From a virus: a DNA stretch of 21,009 nucleotides. The stretch spans positions 1 to 21,009 of IMG/VR virus record IMGVR_UViG_3300002835_001331. One strand, written 5' to 3'. The notes beneath the pieces are model-generated. The model was given only the letters and a program-made list of their open reading frames with translations, was not told where the DNA came from and searched no databases. Below are positions 7,430 to 15,722 of the stretch, piece by piece; position 1 is the first letter of the stretch, and the number at the start of each line of letters is the position of its first letter. The position numbers and the translations under genes were made by a program.

Positions 7430-8731
7430 ATGTATCTTAACGAAACACATGCAAAGAAGTGGGCTCCTGTTCTTGATCACCCAGAACTCCCAAAGATCAG
7501 CGATCCATACAAGCGCGCTGTTACTGCCCTAGTTCTCGAGAACCAAGAACGTGCTCTACACGAAGAAGCTGCCAATATGGGTCGCTTGTTTGAAGCAACG
7601 CCAATTAACGTCGCTCCAACATCACCATCTTCAGGCAACATCCAAGGCTTCGACCCAATCCTAATCGGATTAGTTCGTCGCGCACTTCCAAACCTTATGG
7701 CTTATGATATCTGTGGCGTGCAGCCAATGACAGGTCCAACAGGACTTATCTTCGCAATGCGCAGCAGATATGCAGCACCAGATGGTACAGAAGCATTTTA
7801 CAACGAAGCCAACACAGTATTCGCAGGAACAATCGGCGACATCGCAAATGTTCGTTCCGACCTATCATTGAATGTCGCTTCAATGACAACTGCTAACACT
7901 GGTACTGGCGATTCTACAGCAAACTTCGAAACGAAAGTCATGGCAAACATGGCATTCTCAATCGAAAGAGTGTCTGTAACAGCCAAGACACGTGGTCTAC
8001 AGGCTTCCTACACAATGGAACTTGCACAAGACCTCAAGGCAATTCACGGTCTCGACGCAGAAACAGAATTGACAAACATTTTGTCAACTGAAATTCTTTC
8101 TGAAATCAACCGCGAAGTTGTCCGTACAGTCTACGCAACAGCCAATGTTGGTATCCTAGGCGCATCTTCAGCTGTCTTCAATCTATCAAGCAACACTGAT
8201 ACATCAGGTCGCTGGCAGGTTGAGAAGTACAAGAGCCTCCTATTCGCAATCGAGCGCGCAAGCAACAAGATCGCGAAGGATACACGTCGTGGTAAGGGCA
8301 ATATGCTCATCGTTTCAACCGATGTTGCTTCAGCTCTTGCAATGACAGGTCTTCTTGACTACAACTCAGCACTATCAAACAACACCAACCTAGCTGTTGA
8401 CGATACAGGCAATACCTTCGCAGGTACCCTATTCGGACGCATTAAGGTCTATGTTGATCCATACTCTGTAACGAATACGGATTATGTTGTGGTTGGCTAT
8501 AAGGGATCGTCACCATATGACGCTGGTCTCTTCTACTGCCCATACGTCCCACTACAGATGGTTCGTGCTATTGACCCTGACAACTACCAACCAAAGGTTG
8601 GATTCAAGACTCGCTACGGCATGGTCTCAAATCCATTCGCAGGTGGTTCAAACGCAGGACTTAACGGTGCTATTACGACAAATACAAATGTCTACTACCG
8701 CAAGTTCGCTGTGTTGAATGTCAACCAGTAA
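7430..8731 (+). CDS. 23: Major capsid protein gp23
   Basis: This 433-residue protein is the HK97-fold hexamer subunit of the head. It begins MYLNETHAKKWAPVLDHPEL, typical of marine gp23, and has the conserved IGLVRRALPNLMAYDICGVQPM region (about 78-99), the FSIERVSVTAKTRGLQASYTMELAQDLKA segment and a C-terminal GYKGSSPYDAGLFYCPYVPL block. A likely gp21 cleavage site is LFE|A at residues 53-56, since T4 gp23 loses a propeptide at an xxE site. The protein is shorter than T4 gp23 (about 521 aa), suggesting a reduced insertion domain. A CGGAG ribosome site lies 10-14 bases before the ATG, and a strong terminator follows. Confidence 0.97.
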   Translation: MYLNETHAKKWAPVLDHPELPKISDPYKRAVTALVLENQERALHEEAANMGRLFEATPINVAPTSPSSGNIQGFDPILIGLVRRALPNLMAYDICGVQPMTGPTGLIFAMRSRYAAPDGTEAFYNEANTVFAGTIGDIANVRSDLSLNVASMTTANTGTGDSTANFETKVMANMAFSIERVSVTAKTRGLQASYTMELAQDLKAIHGLDAETELTNILSTEILSEINREVVRTVYATANVGILGASSAVFNLSSNTDTSGRWQVEKYKSLLFAIERASNKIAKDTRRGKGNMLIVSTDVASALAMTGLLDYNSALSNNTNLAVDDTGNTFAGTLFGRIKVYVDPYSVTNTDYVVVGYKGSSPYDAGLFYCPYVPLQMVRAIDPDNYQPKVGFKTRYGMVSNPFAGGSNAGLNGAITTNTNVYYRKFAVLNVNQ

Positions 8732-8772
8732 TATTATTGCCAATTTATAAAAATAATAAGGCAAGTGATACG

Positions 8773-8801
8773 GGGGGAGCAGCAATGCTCCCCCTTTTTT
8801 T
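8773..8801 (+). terminator. Rho-independent terminator after gene 23
   Basis: A perfect 9-bp stem (8773-8781 with 8786-8794, GGGGGAGCA/TGCTCCCCC) is closed by a GCAA tetraloop of the stable GNRA class and followed directly by seven T (8795-8801). It is a textbook intrinsic terminator that ends the head-gene transcript. Confidence 0.95.
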
Positions 8802-8806
8802 ATGCA

Positions 8807-8814
8807 CTAAATAA
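8807..8814 (+). promoter_or_regulatory. Candidate late promoter (CTAAATAA) before the gp3-like gene
   Basis: CTAAATAA lies six bases after the gene 23 terminator and 21 bases before the next ATG, with a GGGGGA ribosome site between. Because the upstream terminator should block readthrough, a promoter is needed here. This is the best placed of the three ACTAAATAA copies and supports that motif as a real late-promoter variant in this phage. Confidence 0.55.
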
Positions 8815-8835
8815 GTAATCCTTCGGGGGATTCAT

Positions 8836-9378
8836 ATGACAGTACTAAACCGCAATCCAATTAACACAGATTTATTGCAAAGTACAAAGTTTCAGGTAAA
8901 CTTTGCAAGACTACCTGGCGTCACATACTTTTGTAATAGTGCTAATCTGCCAGGATTGTCATTAACTGAAATTCCTATGCCAACGCCATTCGTAGATTTG
9001 TATCTGCCTGGAGAAAAGGCAATCTACGACACATTTAACATTACATTTTTAGTCGATGAAGACTTGCGCGCATGGACAGAACTACATGATTGGATTAGGG
9101 GCGCGACATTCCCAACAAACTTCGAAGAGTATATTAATCTTGCAAGAACACAACCAAATGCAAATATTCGAAGCGCATACAATCGTCCACCAGTATATTC
9201 TGATGCCGCGCTAACAATCTATACAAACAAAAACAATGCAAATTTTAGAGTTAAGATGGTTGATGTTTTCCCAACAACAGTTGGCAGTTTGATGTTTTCT
9301 TCGGCTGATAGCGCTGAAAATATTATTACAGCAGATGCAACCTTTAGATTCTCTTACTATAACTATGAGAGAATTTGA
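8836..9378 (+). CDS. 3: Tail-tube-fold protein, probable tail completion/sheath stabiliser gp3
   Basis: The 180-residue protein shows the tail tube family pattern: KFQVNFARLPGV (18-29), FCNSANLPGLS (32-42), a proline-rich strand with YLPGEK (56-61), FNITFLVDEDLRAW (67-80) and HDWIRG (84-89). These align block by block with the gp19 protein at 2159-2704. In marine T4-like phages the gene between 23 and uvsY is annotated gp3, the hexameric protein that caps the tube and fixes the sheath; T4 gp3 is 176 aa, close to this length. A second tail tube protein or a baseplate-tube junction protein is the alternative. A GGGGGA ribosome site precedes the ATG, and the box at 8807-8814 probably drives it. 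Confidence 0.7.
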   Translation: MTVLNRNPINTDLLQSTKFQVNFARLPGVTYFCNSANLPGLSLTEIPMPTPFVDLYLPGEKAIYDTFNITFLVDEDLRAWTELHDWIRGATFPTNFEEYINLARTQPNANIRSAYNRPPVYSDAALTIYTNKNNANFRVKMVDVFPTTVGSLMFSSADSAENIITADATFRFSYYNYERI

Positions 9379-9446
9379 GTAGTCCTTTCATCTACTACAT
9401 AGTCTATTATATTCCATTGTAATTACAGTGTCAAATATTGTTGGGG

Positions 9447-9475
9447 TTGCTTTTATTGCAGGCTTATAGTACAAT
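9447..9475 (+). promoter_or_regulatory. Sigma70-like promoter for the uvsY-uvsW-55-47-46 operon
   Basis: TTGCTT (9447-9452) and TACAAT (9470-9475) are separated by exactly 17 bases. The predicted start near 9482 gives a leader of about 24 bases to uvsY. The 127-bp gap between 9378 and 9506 holds no other clear signal apart from a weak 5-bp inverted repeat just after the previous stop. All downstream genes to 15694 are tightly joined, so this one promoter could serve the whole operon. Confidence 0.6.
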
Positions 9476-9505
9476 ATATGATCCTAACACTTATGCCTTT
9501 ATACT

Positions 9506-9949
9506 ATGGAAACACCACCACTTGAAGAAATAATGCGACAGTGGGAAAAAGACAGTAATGTCGATTCGACTGAGCCTGGTAAAGAAATTCTTCGCATCCC
9601 ACTTTTGCACAACAAGTATAACAAATACTTGTCATTACACACGCTATCTGCACGCAAGTGTTCCTTTGAATTTGATAAAACCAAAAAACTCAAATGGATG
9701 TATTACAATGGCAAACTCGACCAAGAAGAACTTGATAAACTTGGCTGGGAACCATTTCGTTTTACTCTCAAGTCGGACATTGCTGTGTATATTGATGGCG
9801 ACGATGACCTGAACAAAATTAAGCGCAAGAAATCTTATCATGAAGAAACAGCAAAGTATTGCGAAAATGTCATGAAAGAATTGAACGCTAGGACATATCA
9901 ACTGCGTGCATTTATGGACTGGGAAAAGTTCATTCAGGGTGCTCGTTGA
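9506..9949 (+). CDS. uvsY: Recombination mediator UvsY
   Basis: This 147-residue protein resembles T4 UvsY (137 aa), which loads the UvsX recombinase onto ssDNA coated with gp32. The N-terminal part has EEIMRQWEKDSNVD followed by a basic helical region (KYNKYL, RKCSFEFDKTKKLKWMYYNGKL). The C-terminal helix (YCENVMKELNARTYQLRAFMDWEKFIQGAR region, residues 118-147) corresponds to the T4 end with its FAIKHIQDMRAFEAGK sequence. No good ribosome site precedes the ATG. A 10-codon frame starting at ATG 9493 overlaps the start, so initiation may be inefficient or aided by that frame. It is directly followed by uvsW, as in marine relatives. Confidence 0.88.
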   Translation: METPPLEEIMRQWEKDSNVDSTEPGKEILRIPLLHNKYNKYLSLHTLSARKCSFEFDKTKKLKWMYYNGKLDQEELDKLGWEPFRFTLKSDIAVYIDGDDDLNKIKRKKSYHEETAKYCENVMKELNARTYQLRAFMDWEKFIQGAR

Positions 9950-11412
9950 TGTGTGATGTGAAGGTTGAAAAATTCAATAACATCTATGCACAAGTTAATG
10001 CTGATGATGGCATCTTGCAAGAGATGTCAGAATTTTTTACCTTCTCAACGCCAGGTTATCAATTTTCACCTGCGTTTAAAAATAAATACTGGGATGGAAA
10101 GATTCGACTTTTGAATCTAAAGACCAAACAAATCTATCTTGGTCTAGTTCCGTATATCAAAAAGTTTTGCAAGGACAGCAACTACACCTGCGAGTATATC
10201 GATGAAGAAAAGGATGTTTACCCTGTTGACACGAAAAATTTGGCAAGTGCTTTATCACTTCCAATGGAGCCGCGAGATTATCAGTTGCTCGCTTCTAGCG
10301 TCGGACTTACGAAGCGGCGAACTGTACTCATTTCGCCCACGGCATCTGGAAAATCGTTAATCATCTATATGGTGATTCGCCACCTGTTGAACACAGGTAA
10401 GAAGCGCGGATTACTCATTGTTCCTACGATTAACCTCGTCACTCAGATGCATAGTGACTTCAAGAACTACTCATCTATCAATGGATGGGATGTAGAAAAG
10501 TATTGCCAAAAGATTTATGGTGGTGAAAGTAAAATCCCTGATAGTGATTTGATTATCTCTACATGGCAGTCGATCTATGACATGCCGAAGAAATACTTTG
10601 CGCAGTTTGATTTTATCATCGGTGACGAAGCGCATACCTTTAAAGCCAAATCTCTTACATCTATCATGACCAAGTTAATTAACTGTGATGTTCGTATTGG
10701 CACAACAGGTACACTTGATGACAGTAAAGTAAACAAGTTAGTCCTTGAAGGATTGTTTGGTCCGACATTTAAAGTTATTTCTACCAAAGAACTTATTGAA
10801 CGCAAACAATTAGCCAATTTCAGTATCAAGTGTATTGTATTGAAGTATCCTGAGATTGTATGCAAGACTGTTAAGGGATTTACTTATCAGGATGAAATGG
10901 CTTTTCTGGTTCAACACGAAGGTCGTAATAGATTCATTACTGATCTTGCATTAAATCTTAAAGGCAATAGTCTCGTTTTATTTACTTATGTTGAGAAACA
11001 CGGTAAACTTCTATATGAATGGATAACTGAAAAAGCAAATGGGCGAAAAGTATTCTTTATTCATGGTGGGGTTGAAGCAGAAGATCGCGAAGCAGTAAGA
11101 CATATTACTGAACAAGAAAACGATGCGATCATTGTAGCAAGTTACGGAACATTTTCGACTGGTGTAAACATTCGCAACCTACATAATATAATATTTTCCT
11201 CACCAACAAAAAGTAAGATTCGAGCATTACAGTCTATCGGTCGTGTGTTGCGTTTAGGTGAAAACAAAGATGCTGCTACGCTATACGATATCGCTGACGA
11301 TCTGCGTTATGGTCCTTATACAAACTTCACATTGAAGCATTACGAGGAACGAGTGAAGATCTATAGTGAAGAAAAATTTCCTTTCGCAACTAACAATGTA
11401 AGGATAACCTAA
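9949..11412 (+). CDS. uvsW: Recombination helicase UvsW
   Basis: I start this at ATG 9949, which overlaps the uvsY stop as TGATG; a TTG three bases upstream is less likely. The 487-residue product is a superfamily 2 helicase of the UvsW type, which drives branch migration and unwinds R-loops, shutting off origin initiation in favour of recombination-dependent replication. Visible motifs: an N-terminal UvsW domain with FFTFSTPGYQFSP and YWDGKIRLL (29-55), PRDYQ (108-112), Walker A SPTASGKS (129-136), DEAH (226-229), GTTGTL (251-256), ASYGTFSTGVNIRNL (397-411) and motif VI QSIGRVLRLG (428-437). The length is close to the T4 protein. It is translationally coupled at both ends. Confidence 0.95.
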   Translation: MCDVKVEKFNNIYAQVNADDGILQEMSEFFTFSTPGYQFSPAFKNKYWDGKIRLLNLKTKQIYLGLVPYIKKFCKDSNYTCEYIDEEKDVYPVDTKNLASALSLPMEPRDYQLLASSVGLTKRRTVLISPTASGKSLIIYMVIRHLLNTGKKRGLLIVPTINLVTQMHSDFKNYSSINGWDVEKYCQKIYGGESKIPDSDLIISTWQSIYDMPKKYFAQFDFIIGDEAHTFKAKSLTSIMTKLINCDVRIGTTGTLDDSKVNKLVLEGLFGPTFKVISTKELIERKQLANFSIKCIVLKYPEIVCKTVKGFTYQDEMAFLVQHEGRNRFITDLALNLKGNSLVLFTYVEKHGKLLYEWITEKANGRKVFFIHGGVEAEDREAVRHITEQENDAIIVASYGTFSTGVNIRNLHNIIFSSPTKSKIRALQSIGRVLRLGENKDAATLYDIADDLRYGPYTNFTLKHYEERVKIYSEEKFPFATNNVRIT

Positions 11413-11837
11413 TGCCAAACCAAAAAAAATTAAAGTTTGTCCGTTTTAGATCTATTCCTGATGATATTATTGGGTATGTTACCCATAAAGATGATTGTAT
11501 TGTGATTGAAATGCCGCTCAGGGTTGATGTTGAAACTATCTTTGAAGAAAATCGACAACTGCTTTTAATGAACGAATATTTACCGCAGTCTATACTTGAC
11601 ATTCAGGAAGTAGAGTTTTATAATGATGAGGTGCTATTAATAGCGCCAGTGAAACAAGAATTCGTTGAGCAGTACGAATATGTTGCAGATTTCTTCTATA
11701 GCAATAAGCACAAATTAAGTATTCCGCAAAAGAAAGAATCGAATTCAAAGAATGCAACTCAAATGGATGAAAAAGTTGAGAAGGTTGTTTCTATTCTTGA
11801 AGCAATGGCAAACAAAAAGGATAAACCAGTACACTAA
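11412..11837 (+). CDS. Conserved phage protein, possible Sm-like domain
   Basis: This 141-residue protein follows uvsW with a TAATG overlap and an AAGGAT ribosome site. The first 90 or so residues look like a small beta barrel (KLKFVRFRSIPDDIIGYV, then DCIVIEMPLRVDV and EVLLIAPVKQEF). That would fit an Sm/LSM-like RNA-binding fold, but this is a guess from pattern only. The C-terminal third is charged and ends in a helix (KVEKVVSILEAMANKKDKPVH). I recall homologues at this same place, between uvsW and gene 55, in marine T4-like phages, with no known role. Coupling to gene 55 suggests a link to transcription or recombination. Confidence 0.85.
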   Translation: MPNQKKLKFVRFRSIPDDIIGYVTHKDDCIVIEMPLRVDVETIFEENRQLLLMNEYLPQSILDIQEVEFYNDEVLLIAPVKQEFVEQYEYVADFFYSNKHKLSIPQKKESNSKNATQMDEKVEKVVSILEAMANKKDKPVH

Positions 11838-11839
11838 TT

Positions 11840-12379
11840 ATGGCTAAAAATCACTACATCAATAATAAAGACTTCCTCAAAGAGATGACGAAGTATCGCA
11901 TATCAATTCGTAAGGCTAAGAGGTTGGGTTTACCAAAACCGCAAATCCCAAGATATGTCGCTGAATGCTTTATGAAGATTGCTGAGAATCTTTCACATAA
12001 GCCAAACTTCTTGTCGTATACTTTTAGAGACGAAATGGTTGCCGATGCAATTGAAAACTGCGTGATGTATGTTGACAATTTTGACCCCGCGAAATCTAGC
12101 AACCCATTTGCTTATTTCACACAAATAACTTATTATGCATTCTTACGTCGTATCCAAAAAGAGAAGAAGCAACTATATGTCAAATACAAATCAACTGAAA
12201 CTGCTGGAATACTCGATGAGTTCGAACTCAATGAAAATGAGGATGGAACTTTCCGCCAATTCGAACTGTATGAAAACATTTCCGAATTCATACAAAATTA
12301 CGAAAACGCTCGGAAAGAAAAGAAAGCCAAGAAAGCCGCAGGAATAGAAAAGTTTGTTGATGAGGATGTAGTTAAGTGA
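11840..12379 (+). CDS. 55: Late-transcription sigma factor gp55
   Basis: This 179-residue protein matches T4 gp55, the small sigma factor that directs host RNA polymerase to TATAAATA late promoters. The region-2-like helices are clear: MKIAENLSHKPNFLSYTFRDEMVADAIE (about 45-72), the NFDPAKSSNPFAYFTQITYYAFLRRIQKEKKQ block (80-111) and KYKS. The N-terminal YINNKDFL matches YVNNKELL of T4. T4 gp55 ends in a hydrophobic SLDFLYE tail that binds the sliding clamp. Here the end is KKAAGIEKFVDEDVVK, with no obvious equivalent. Only a weak ribosome site is seen. The stop overlaps the GTG start of gene 47. Confidence 0.92.
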   Translation: MAKNHYINNKDFLKEMTKYRISIRKAKRLGLPKPQIPRYVAECFMKIAENLSHKPNFLSYTFRDEMVADAIENCVMYVDNFDPAKSSNPFAYFTQITYYAFLRRIQKEKKQLYVKYKSTETAGILDEFELNENEDGTFRQFELYENISEFIQNYENARKEKKAKKAAGIEKFVDEDVVK

Positions 12380-13431
12380 GTAAGATAGCAATACTTGGGG
12401 ATACTCATTTTGGGATGAGAGGCGATAGCATTGCCTTTCATAATCATTATCGTGAGTTTTACAGTAAACATTTTTTTCCGTATTTGGTGCAACATGGAAT
12501 TAGGACCATATTTCAATTGGGTGACTTATTTGATCGTCGGAAGTATATTTCTTTTCAATCTCTTGCTCTTAGCCGCAAGTATTTTTTTGATGAGATATAT
12601 CGGCTTGATCTAGAACTGCATACTCTTCTAGGCAATCATGACATCACATTTAAAAATACTTTGGAGATTAATTCCCCAGAGTTATTGCTTCAAGATTATA
12701 CAAATGTGTATGTTTACAATGAACCATGTTCATGGAACGGTATCGATATTATTCCTTGGATCTGTAAAGATAACGAGAAACAAATCCTAGAGTTTATTCA
12801 AAACAGCAACAATGATGTTTGCTTTGGTCATTTCGAACTTGCTGGATTTGAGATGGATCGTGGCAATATTTGTCATGAAGGCATGGATCCTGTAACATTG
12901 AACAAATATGATCTTGTTCTTTCAGGACACTTTCATCATAAGAGTAACAATGGAAGTATTGTATATGTTGGCACTCCAGGTGAAATGACTTGGTCAGATT
13001 TTAACGACGAGCGTGGATTCCATATCTACGACACTGAGACTCGTCAGTTAGAGTTTATAAAGAACCCATTACAAATGTTCTACAAGATTCAGTATAACGA
13101 TGATGAATTGTTTTACAATGATTTGGTAAATGCAGACTATTCTCATCTCACGAATAAGTATGTTAAGATTGTAGTTGAAAAACGCAATAACTCATTTTTG
13201 TTTGACACTCTATTGGATACACTTACGAAAGTAAATCCACTAGAGGTTTCAGTCGTTGAGGATTTTTCACATCTTAATGAAAATGTAGAAGTTGATGTTG
13301 ACCAAGCAGAAGATACAATATCAATTTTAAACAAGTATGTTGATGGTTTGACTTTACCTGTAGAATCAGATAAGATTAAGACTGTACTGCGCGATGTATA
13401 CAACGAAGCCGTTTCTATGGAGACGCTGTGA
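12376..13431 (+). CDS. 47: Recombination nuclease subunit gp47 (Mre11-like)
   Basis: The start is GTG, overlapping the gene 55 stop as GTGA, with GAGGAT as ribosome site. The 351-residue protein is the nuclease half of the gp46/gp47 complex that resects DNA ends and degrades host DNA. All calcineurin-like phosphoesterase motifs are intact: GDTHFG (8-13), GDLFDRR (49-55), GNHD (86-89), CFGHFE (149-154) and SGHFHH (183-188), which together supply the two-metal site. The C-terminal half is the capping and gp46-binding region. The length is near that of T4 gp47 (339 aa). It shares a four-base GTGA overlap with gene 46, so the two subunits are made in step. Confidence 0.97.
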   Translation: MSKIAILGDTHFGMRGDSIAFHNHYREFYSKHFFPYLVQHGIRTIFQLGDLFDRRKYISFQSLALSRKYFFDEIYRLDLELHTLLGNHDITFKNTLEINSPELLLQDYTNVYVYNEPCSWNGIDIIPWICKDNEKQILEFIQNSNNDVCFGHFELAGFEMDRGNICHEGMDPVTLNKYDLVLSGHFHHKSNNGSIVYVGTPGEMTWSDFNDERGFHIYDTETRQLEFIKNPLQMFYKIQYNDDELFYNDLVNADYSHLTNKYVKIVVEKRNNSFLFDTLLDTLTKVNPLEVSVVEDFSHLNENVEVDVDQAEDTISILNKYVDGLTLPVESDKIKTVLRDVYNEAVSMETL

Positions 13432-15134
13432 TTTTATTTAAAAGTGTTAGATATCGAAATTTCCTTTCTACGGGAAATGTCTTTACTGAGATTCCTCTGA
13501 ATGAAAACGCCACGACGCTAATCGTTGGTGAAAACGGTGCTGGAAAGTCGACTTTCTTGGACGCCATCACATTCTCATTGTTTGGCAAGCCATTCCGCAA
13601 TATTAACAAACCTCAACTCATCAACTCAGTCAACGAAAAAGATTGCGTTGTTGAAGTTGAGTTTGATATTGGCAAGAAGTCATATAAAGTCATTCGTGGC
13701 ATCAAACCAAATGTATTTGAGATCTATTGCGATGGCGATCTTTTAAATCAAGACGCCAAGGCAAAAGATTATCAGGACCATCTTGAAAAGATTATTCTCA
13801 AGATGAACTACAAGTCATTCACGCAAATTGTTATTCTCGGATCGACTAACTTTACTCCGTTCATGCAGTTGTCAGCATCTGATCGTCGCACTGTGATTGA
13901 AGATCTATTAGACATTCAGATCTTTTCTGCGATGAATGTGATTGTTAAGAGTAAGATTCATACTCTGAAAGACGAAGCAGCGCAACTCAAGATTCAAATT
14001 GATAATACTAAAGATAAAATTGAACTACACAAGAAACATCTTGACGAACTCAAAAAGAATACAAAAGAAATCGTAGACGCAAAGAAACAAGAAGTGACTG
14101 AGAACACGGAATCGCTTTCAGCACTTGAAGTCGAAGCAACTGATAAAGAAACTCAAATTGAGAATCTATTAACTGAAGTGTCAGATGATGATTCAACCAG
14201 TAAGAAGTTTACGAAACTAAATCAACTTGAAGCCAAGATTGAAGGGAATATCCAGAAACTCGAGAAAGATATCGAGTTCTATTCTGTAAATTCAACTTGC
14301 CCAACCTGCGACCAAGACATTAATAACAAAGAAGAAAAAGTGCATACCTGTAATAGTAAAATTACAGAACTTACTGAAGGTCTAAGCAAACTAAAGGTGG
14401 AGAGTGATGCTGTTCTACAACGAATCCAAAGTATCAAGGCAACTCAAAAAGAACTCAAGACTCTTGAACAAGATCTTGTGCGCATCAATACTTCTCGCAA
14501 GCAGGTTCGAAACTACATTGCGAAACTTGAAAAAGAGATTGATGACATAGAAAGCAAACCAGCCATGAGCGATGAGTTTAAGGCTCAGTCAAAAGAGTTA
14601 TTAAACGCATTACAAACATATATCGAAAAAAGAAAAGAAGTATCTGAACAAACACAAAATTATGATATTGTCGCGCAGCTGCTTAAAGATGGCGGGATTA
14701 AGTCGAAAATCATTAAGCAATATGTTCCAGTCATAAACAAACTGGTTAATAAGTATTTGGCTGCGATGGACTTCTTTGTCAATTTTAATATTGACGAAGA
14801 ATTCAAGGAGACCATCAAGTCTCGTCACCGAGATGATTTCAGTTATGAAAACTTCTCAGAGGGTGAGAAGAAGCGTATTGATCTAGCACTGTTGTTTACC
14901 TGGAGGTCGGTCGCCAAGTTAAAGAACAGTGTCAATACAAATCTGCTCATCTTCGACGAGGTCTTTGATGGTTCTCTTGACATTAACGGTACTGAAGAAT
15001 TTATGAAGTTGATAAATATGTTTGTAGATAATACAAACATTTTTGTGATTACTCACAAGACTGATCAGATGATTGATAAGTTTAAACACACGATACGATT
15101 TGGTAAAGTGAAGAATTTTTCACAGATGGTGTAA
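13428..15134 (+). CDS. 46: Recombination nuclease ATPase subunit gp46 (Rad50-like)
   Basis: The start is GTG in a GTGA overlap with the gene 47 stop, with a TGGAG ribosome site. The 568-residue SMC/Rad50-type ATPase clamps DNA for gp47. Seen in order: the N-terminal ATPase half with Walker A GENGAGKST (34-42), QIVILGSTNFTPFM (133-146), a coiled coil (about 165-290), a zinc hook CPTCDQDI (291-298, Cys291 and Cys294), the returning coiled coil (about 305-410), the signature FSEGE (476-480), Walker B LLIFDE (506-511) and the switch His in ITHK (541-544). The size matches T4 gp46 (560 aa). Nothing is missing. Confidence 0.97.
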   Translation: MILFKSVRYRNFLSTGNVFTEIPLNENATTLIVGENGAGKSTFLDAITFSLFGKPFRNINKPQLINSVNEKDCVVEVEFDIGKKSYKVIRGIKPNVFEIYCDGDLLNQDAKAKDYQDHLEKIILKMNYKSFTQIVILGSTNFTPFMQLSASDRRTVIEDLLDIQIFSAMNVIVKSKIHTLKDEAAQLKIQIDNTKDKIELHKKHLDELKKNTKEIVDAKKQEVTENTESLSALEVEATDKETQIENLLTEVSDDDSTSKKFTKLNQLEAKIEGNIQKLEKDIEFYSVNSTCPTCDQDINNKEEKVHTCNSKITELTEGLSKLKVESDAVLQRIQSIKATQKELKTLEQDLVRINTSRKQVRNYIAKLEKEIDDIESKPAMSDEFKAQSKELLNALQTYIEKRKEVSEQTQNYDIVAQLLKDGGIKSKIIKQYVPVINKLVNKYLAAMDFFVNFNIDEEFKETIKSRHRDDFSYENFSEGEKKRIDLALLFTWRSVAKLKNSVNTNLLIFDEVFDGSLDINGTEEFMKLINMFVDNTNIFVITHKTDQMIDKFKHTIRFGKVKNFSQMV

Positions 15135-15136
15135 CT

Positions 15137-15694
15137 ATGAGTAGAATTTTAAAATATAGAGATGGCATGTTGGTTGAATATGAAATCCTCAAGTTAGTAG
15201 ATTTCTATGACTCAATTTTAAGGCAGCCAACAATTCCTTTTGATTTTGCTACTCGAAAAGATGCAGAGTATATCGCATACTCATTAGTAGAAACCATGGG
15301 ACATTATGGCGGGTTAGGATTGTCCGCCAATCAAGTTGGACTAAAAGATAGAGTCTGTGTTGTTAACATGGGCGAAAAGGCATGGGTGATGTTTAATCCG
15401 CAAATTTTAGAAACTTCTGGTAAGATTGCAGATTTTCAAGAAGGTTGTCTTTCTTATCCAGGATTGTATGTGAAGTGCAATCGCCTAGACCATATCAATG
15501 TTCGCTTTCAAGCAGTTGGTGGTCAATTTGTAGAACATGAGTTTGATGGGTTGACTGCAGTTTGTGTTCAACATGAAATTGATCACCTAGACGGTATTGT
15601 ATACACCAATCGCATCAGCCCAATTCATCTAGAAAACGCCAAGAGAAAGGTTAAAACCAATCTGAAAAAGATGGCAAAAGTAAGGGTGGCGTAA
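15137..15694 (+). CDS. def: Peptide deformylase
   Basis: This 185-residue metalloenzyme removes the formyl group from the N-terminal Met of new proteins. All three family motifs are intact: GLGLSANQ (59-66), EGCLS (102-106) and QHEIDH (145-150). Cys104, His146 and His150 are the metal ligands and Glu147 the catalytic base. It starts two bases after gene 46 with only a weak ribosome site; Met11 at 15167 is a possible alternative start. Phage-coded deformylases are well known in cyanophages, where the enzyme is thought to favour maturation of short-lived host proteins such as photosystem subunits. The C-terminal tail is short and basic. The end of the gene is the start of a repeat also found at 18050. 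Confidence 0.96.
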   Translation: MSRILKYRDGMLVEYEILKLVDFYDSILRQPTIPFDFATRKDAEYIAYSLVETMGHYGGLGLSANQVGLKDRVCVVNMGEKAWVMFNPQILETSGKIADFQEGCLSYPGLYVKCNRLDHINVRFQAVGGQFVEHEFDGLTAVCVQHEIDHLDGIVYTNRISPIHLENAKRKVKTNLKKMAKVRVA

Positions 15695-15705
15695 GTTATT
15701 GATTT
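15689..15705 (+). repeat. Intergenic direct repeat, copy 1
   Basis: The 17 bases GCGTAAGTTATTGATTT are identical to 18050-18066. Both copies include the last codon and the stop of the gene before, and both are followed about 37 bases later by the same type of promoter. They mark a duplicated intergenic cassette. Confidence 0.9.
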
Positions 15706-15722
15706 CATTATAGTTTTTTCCC

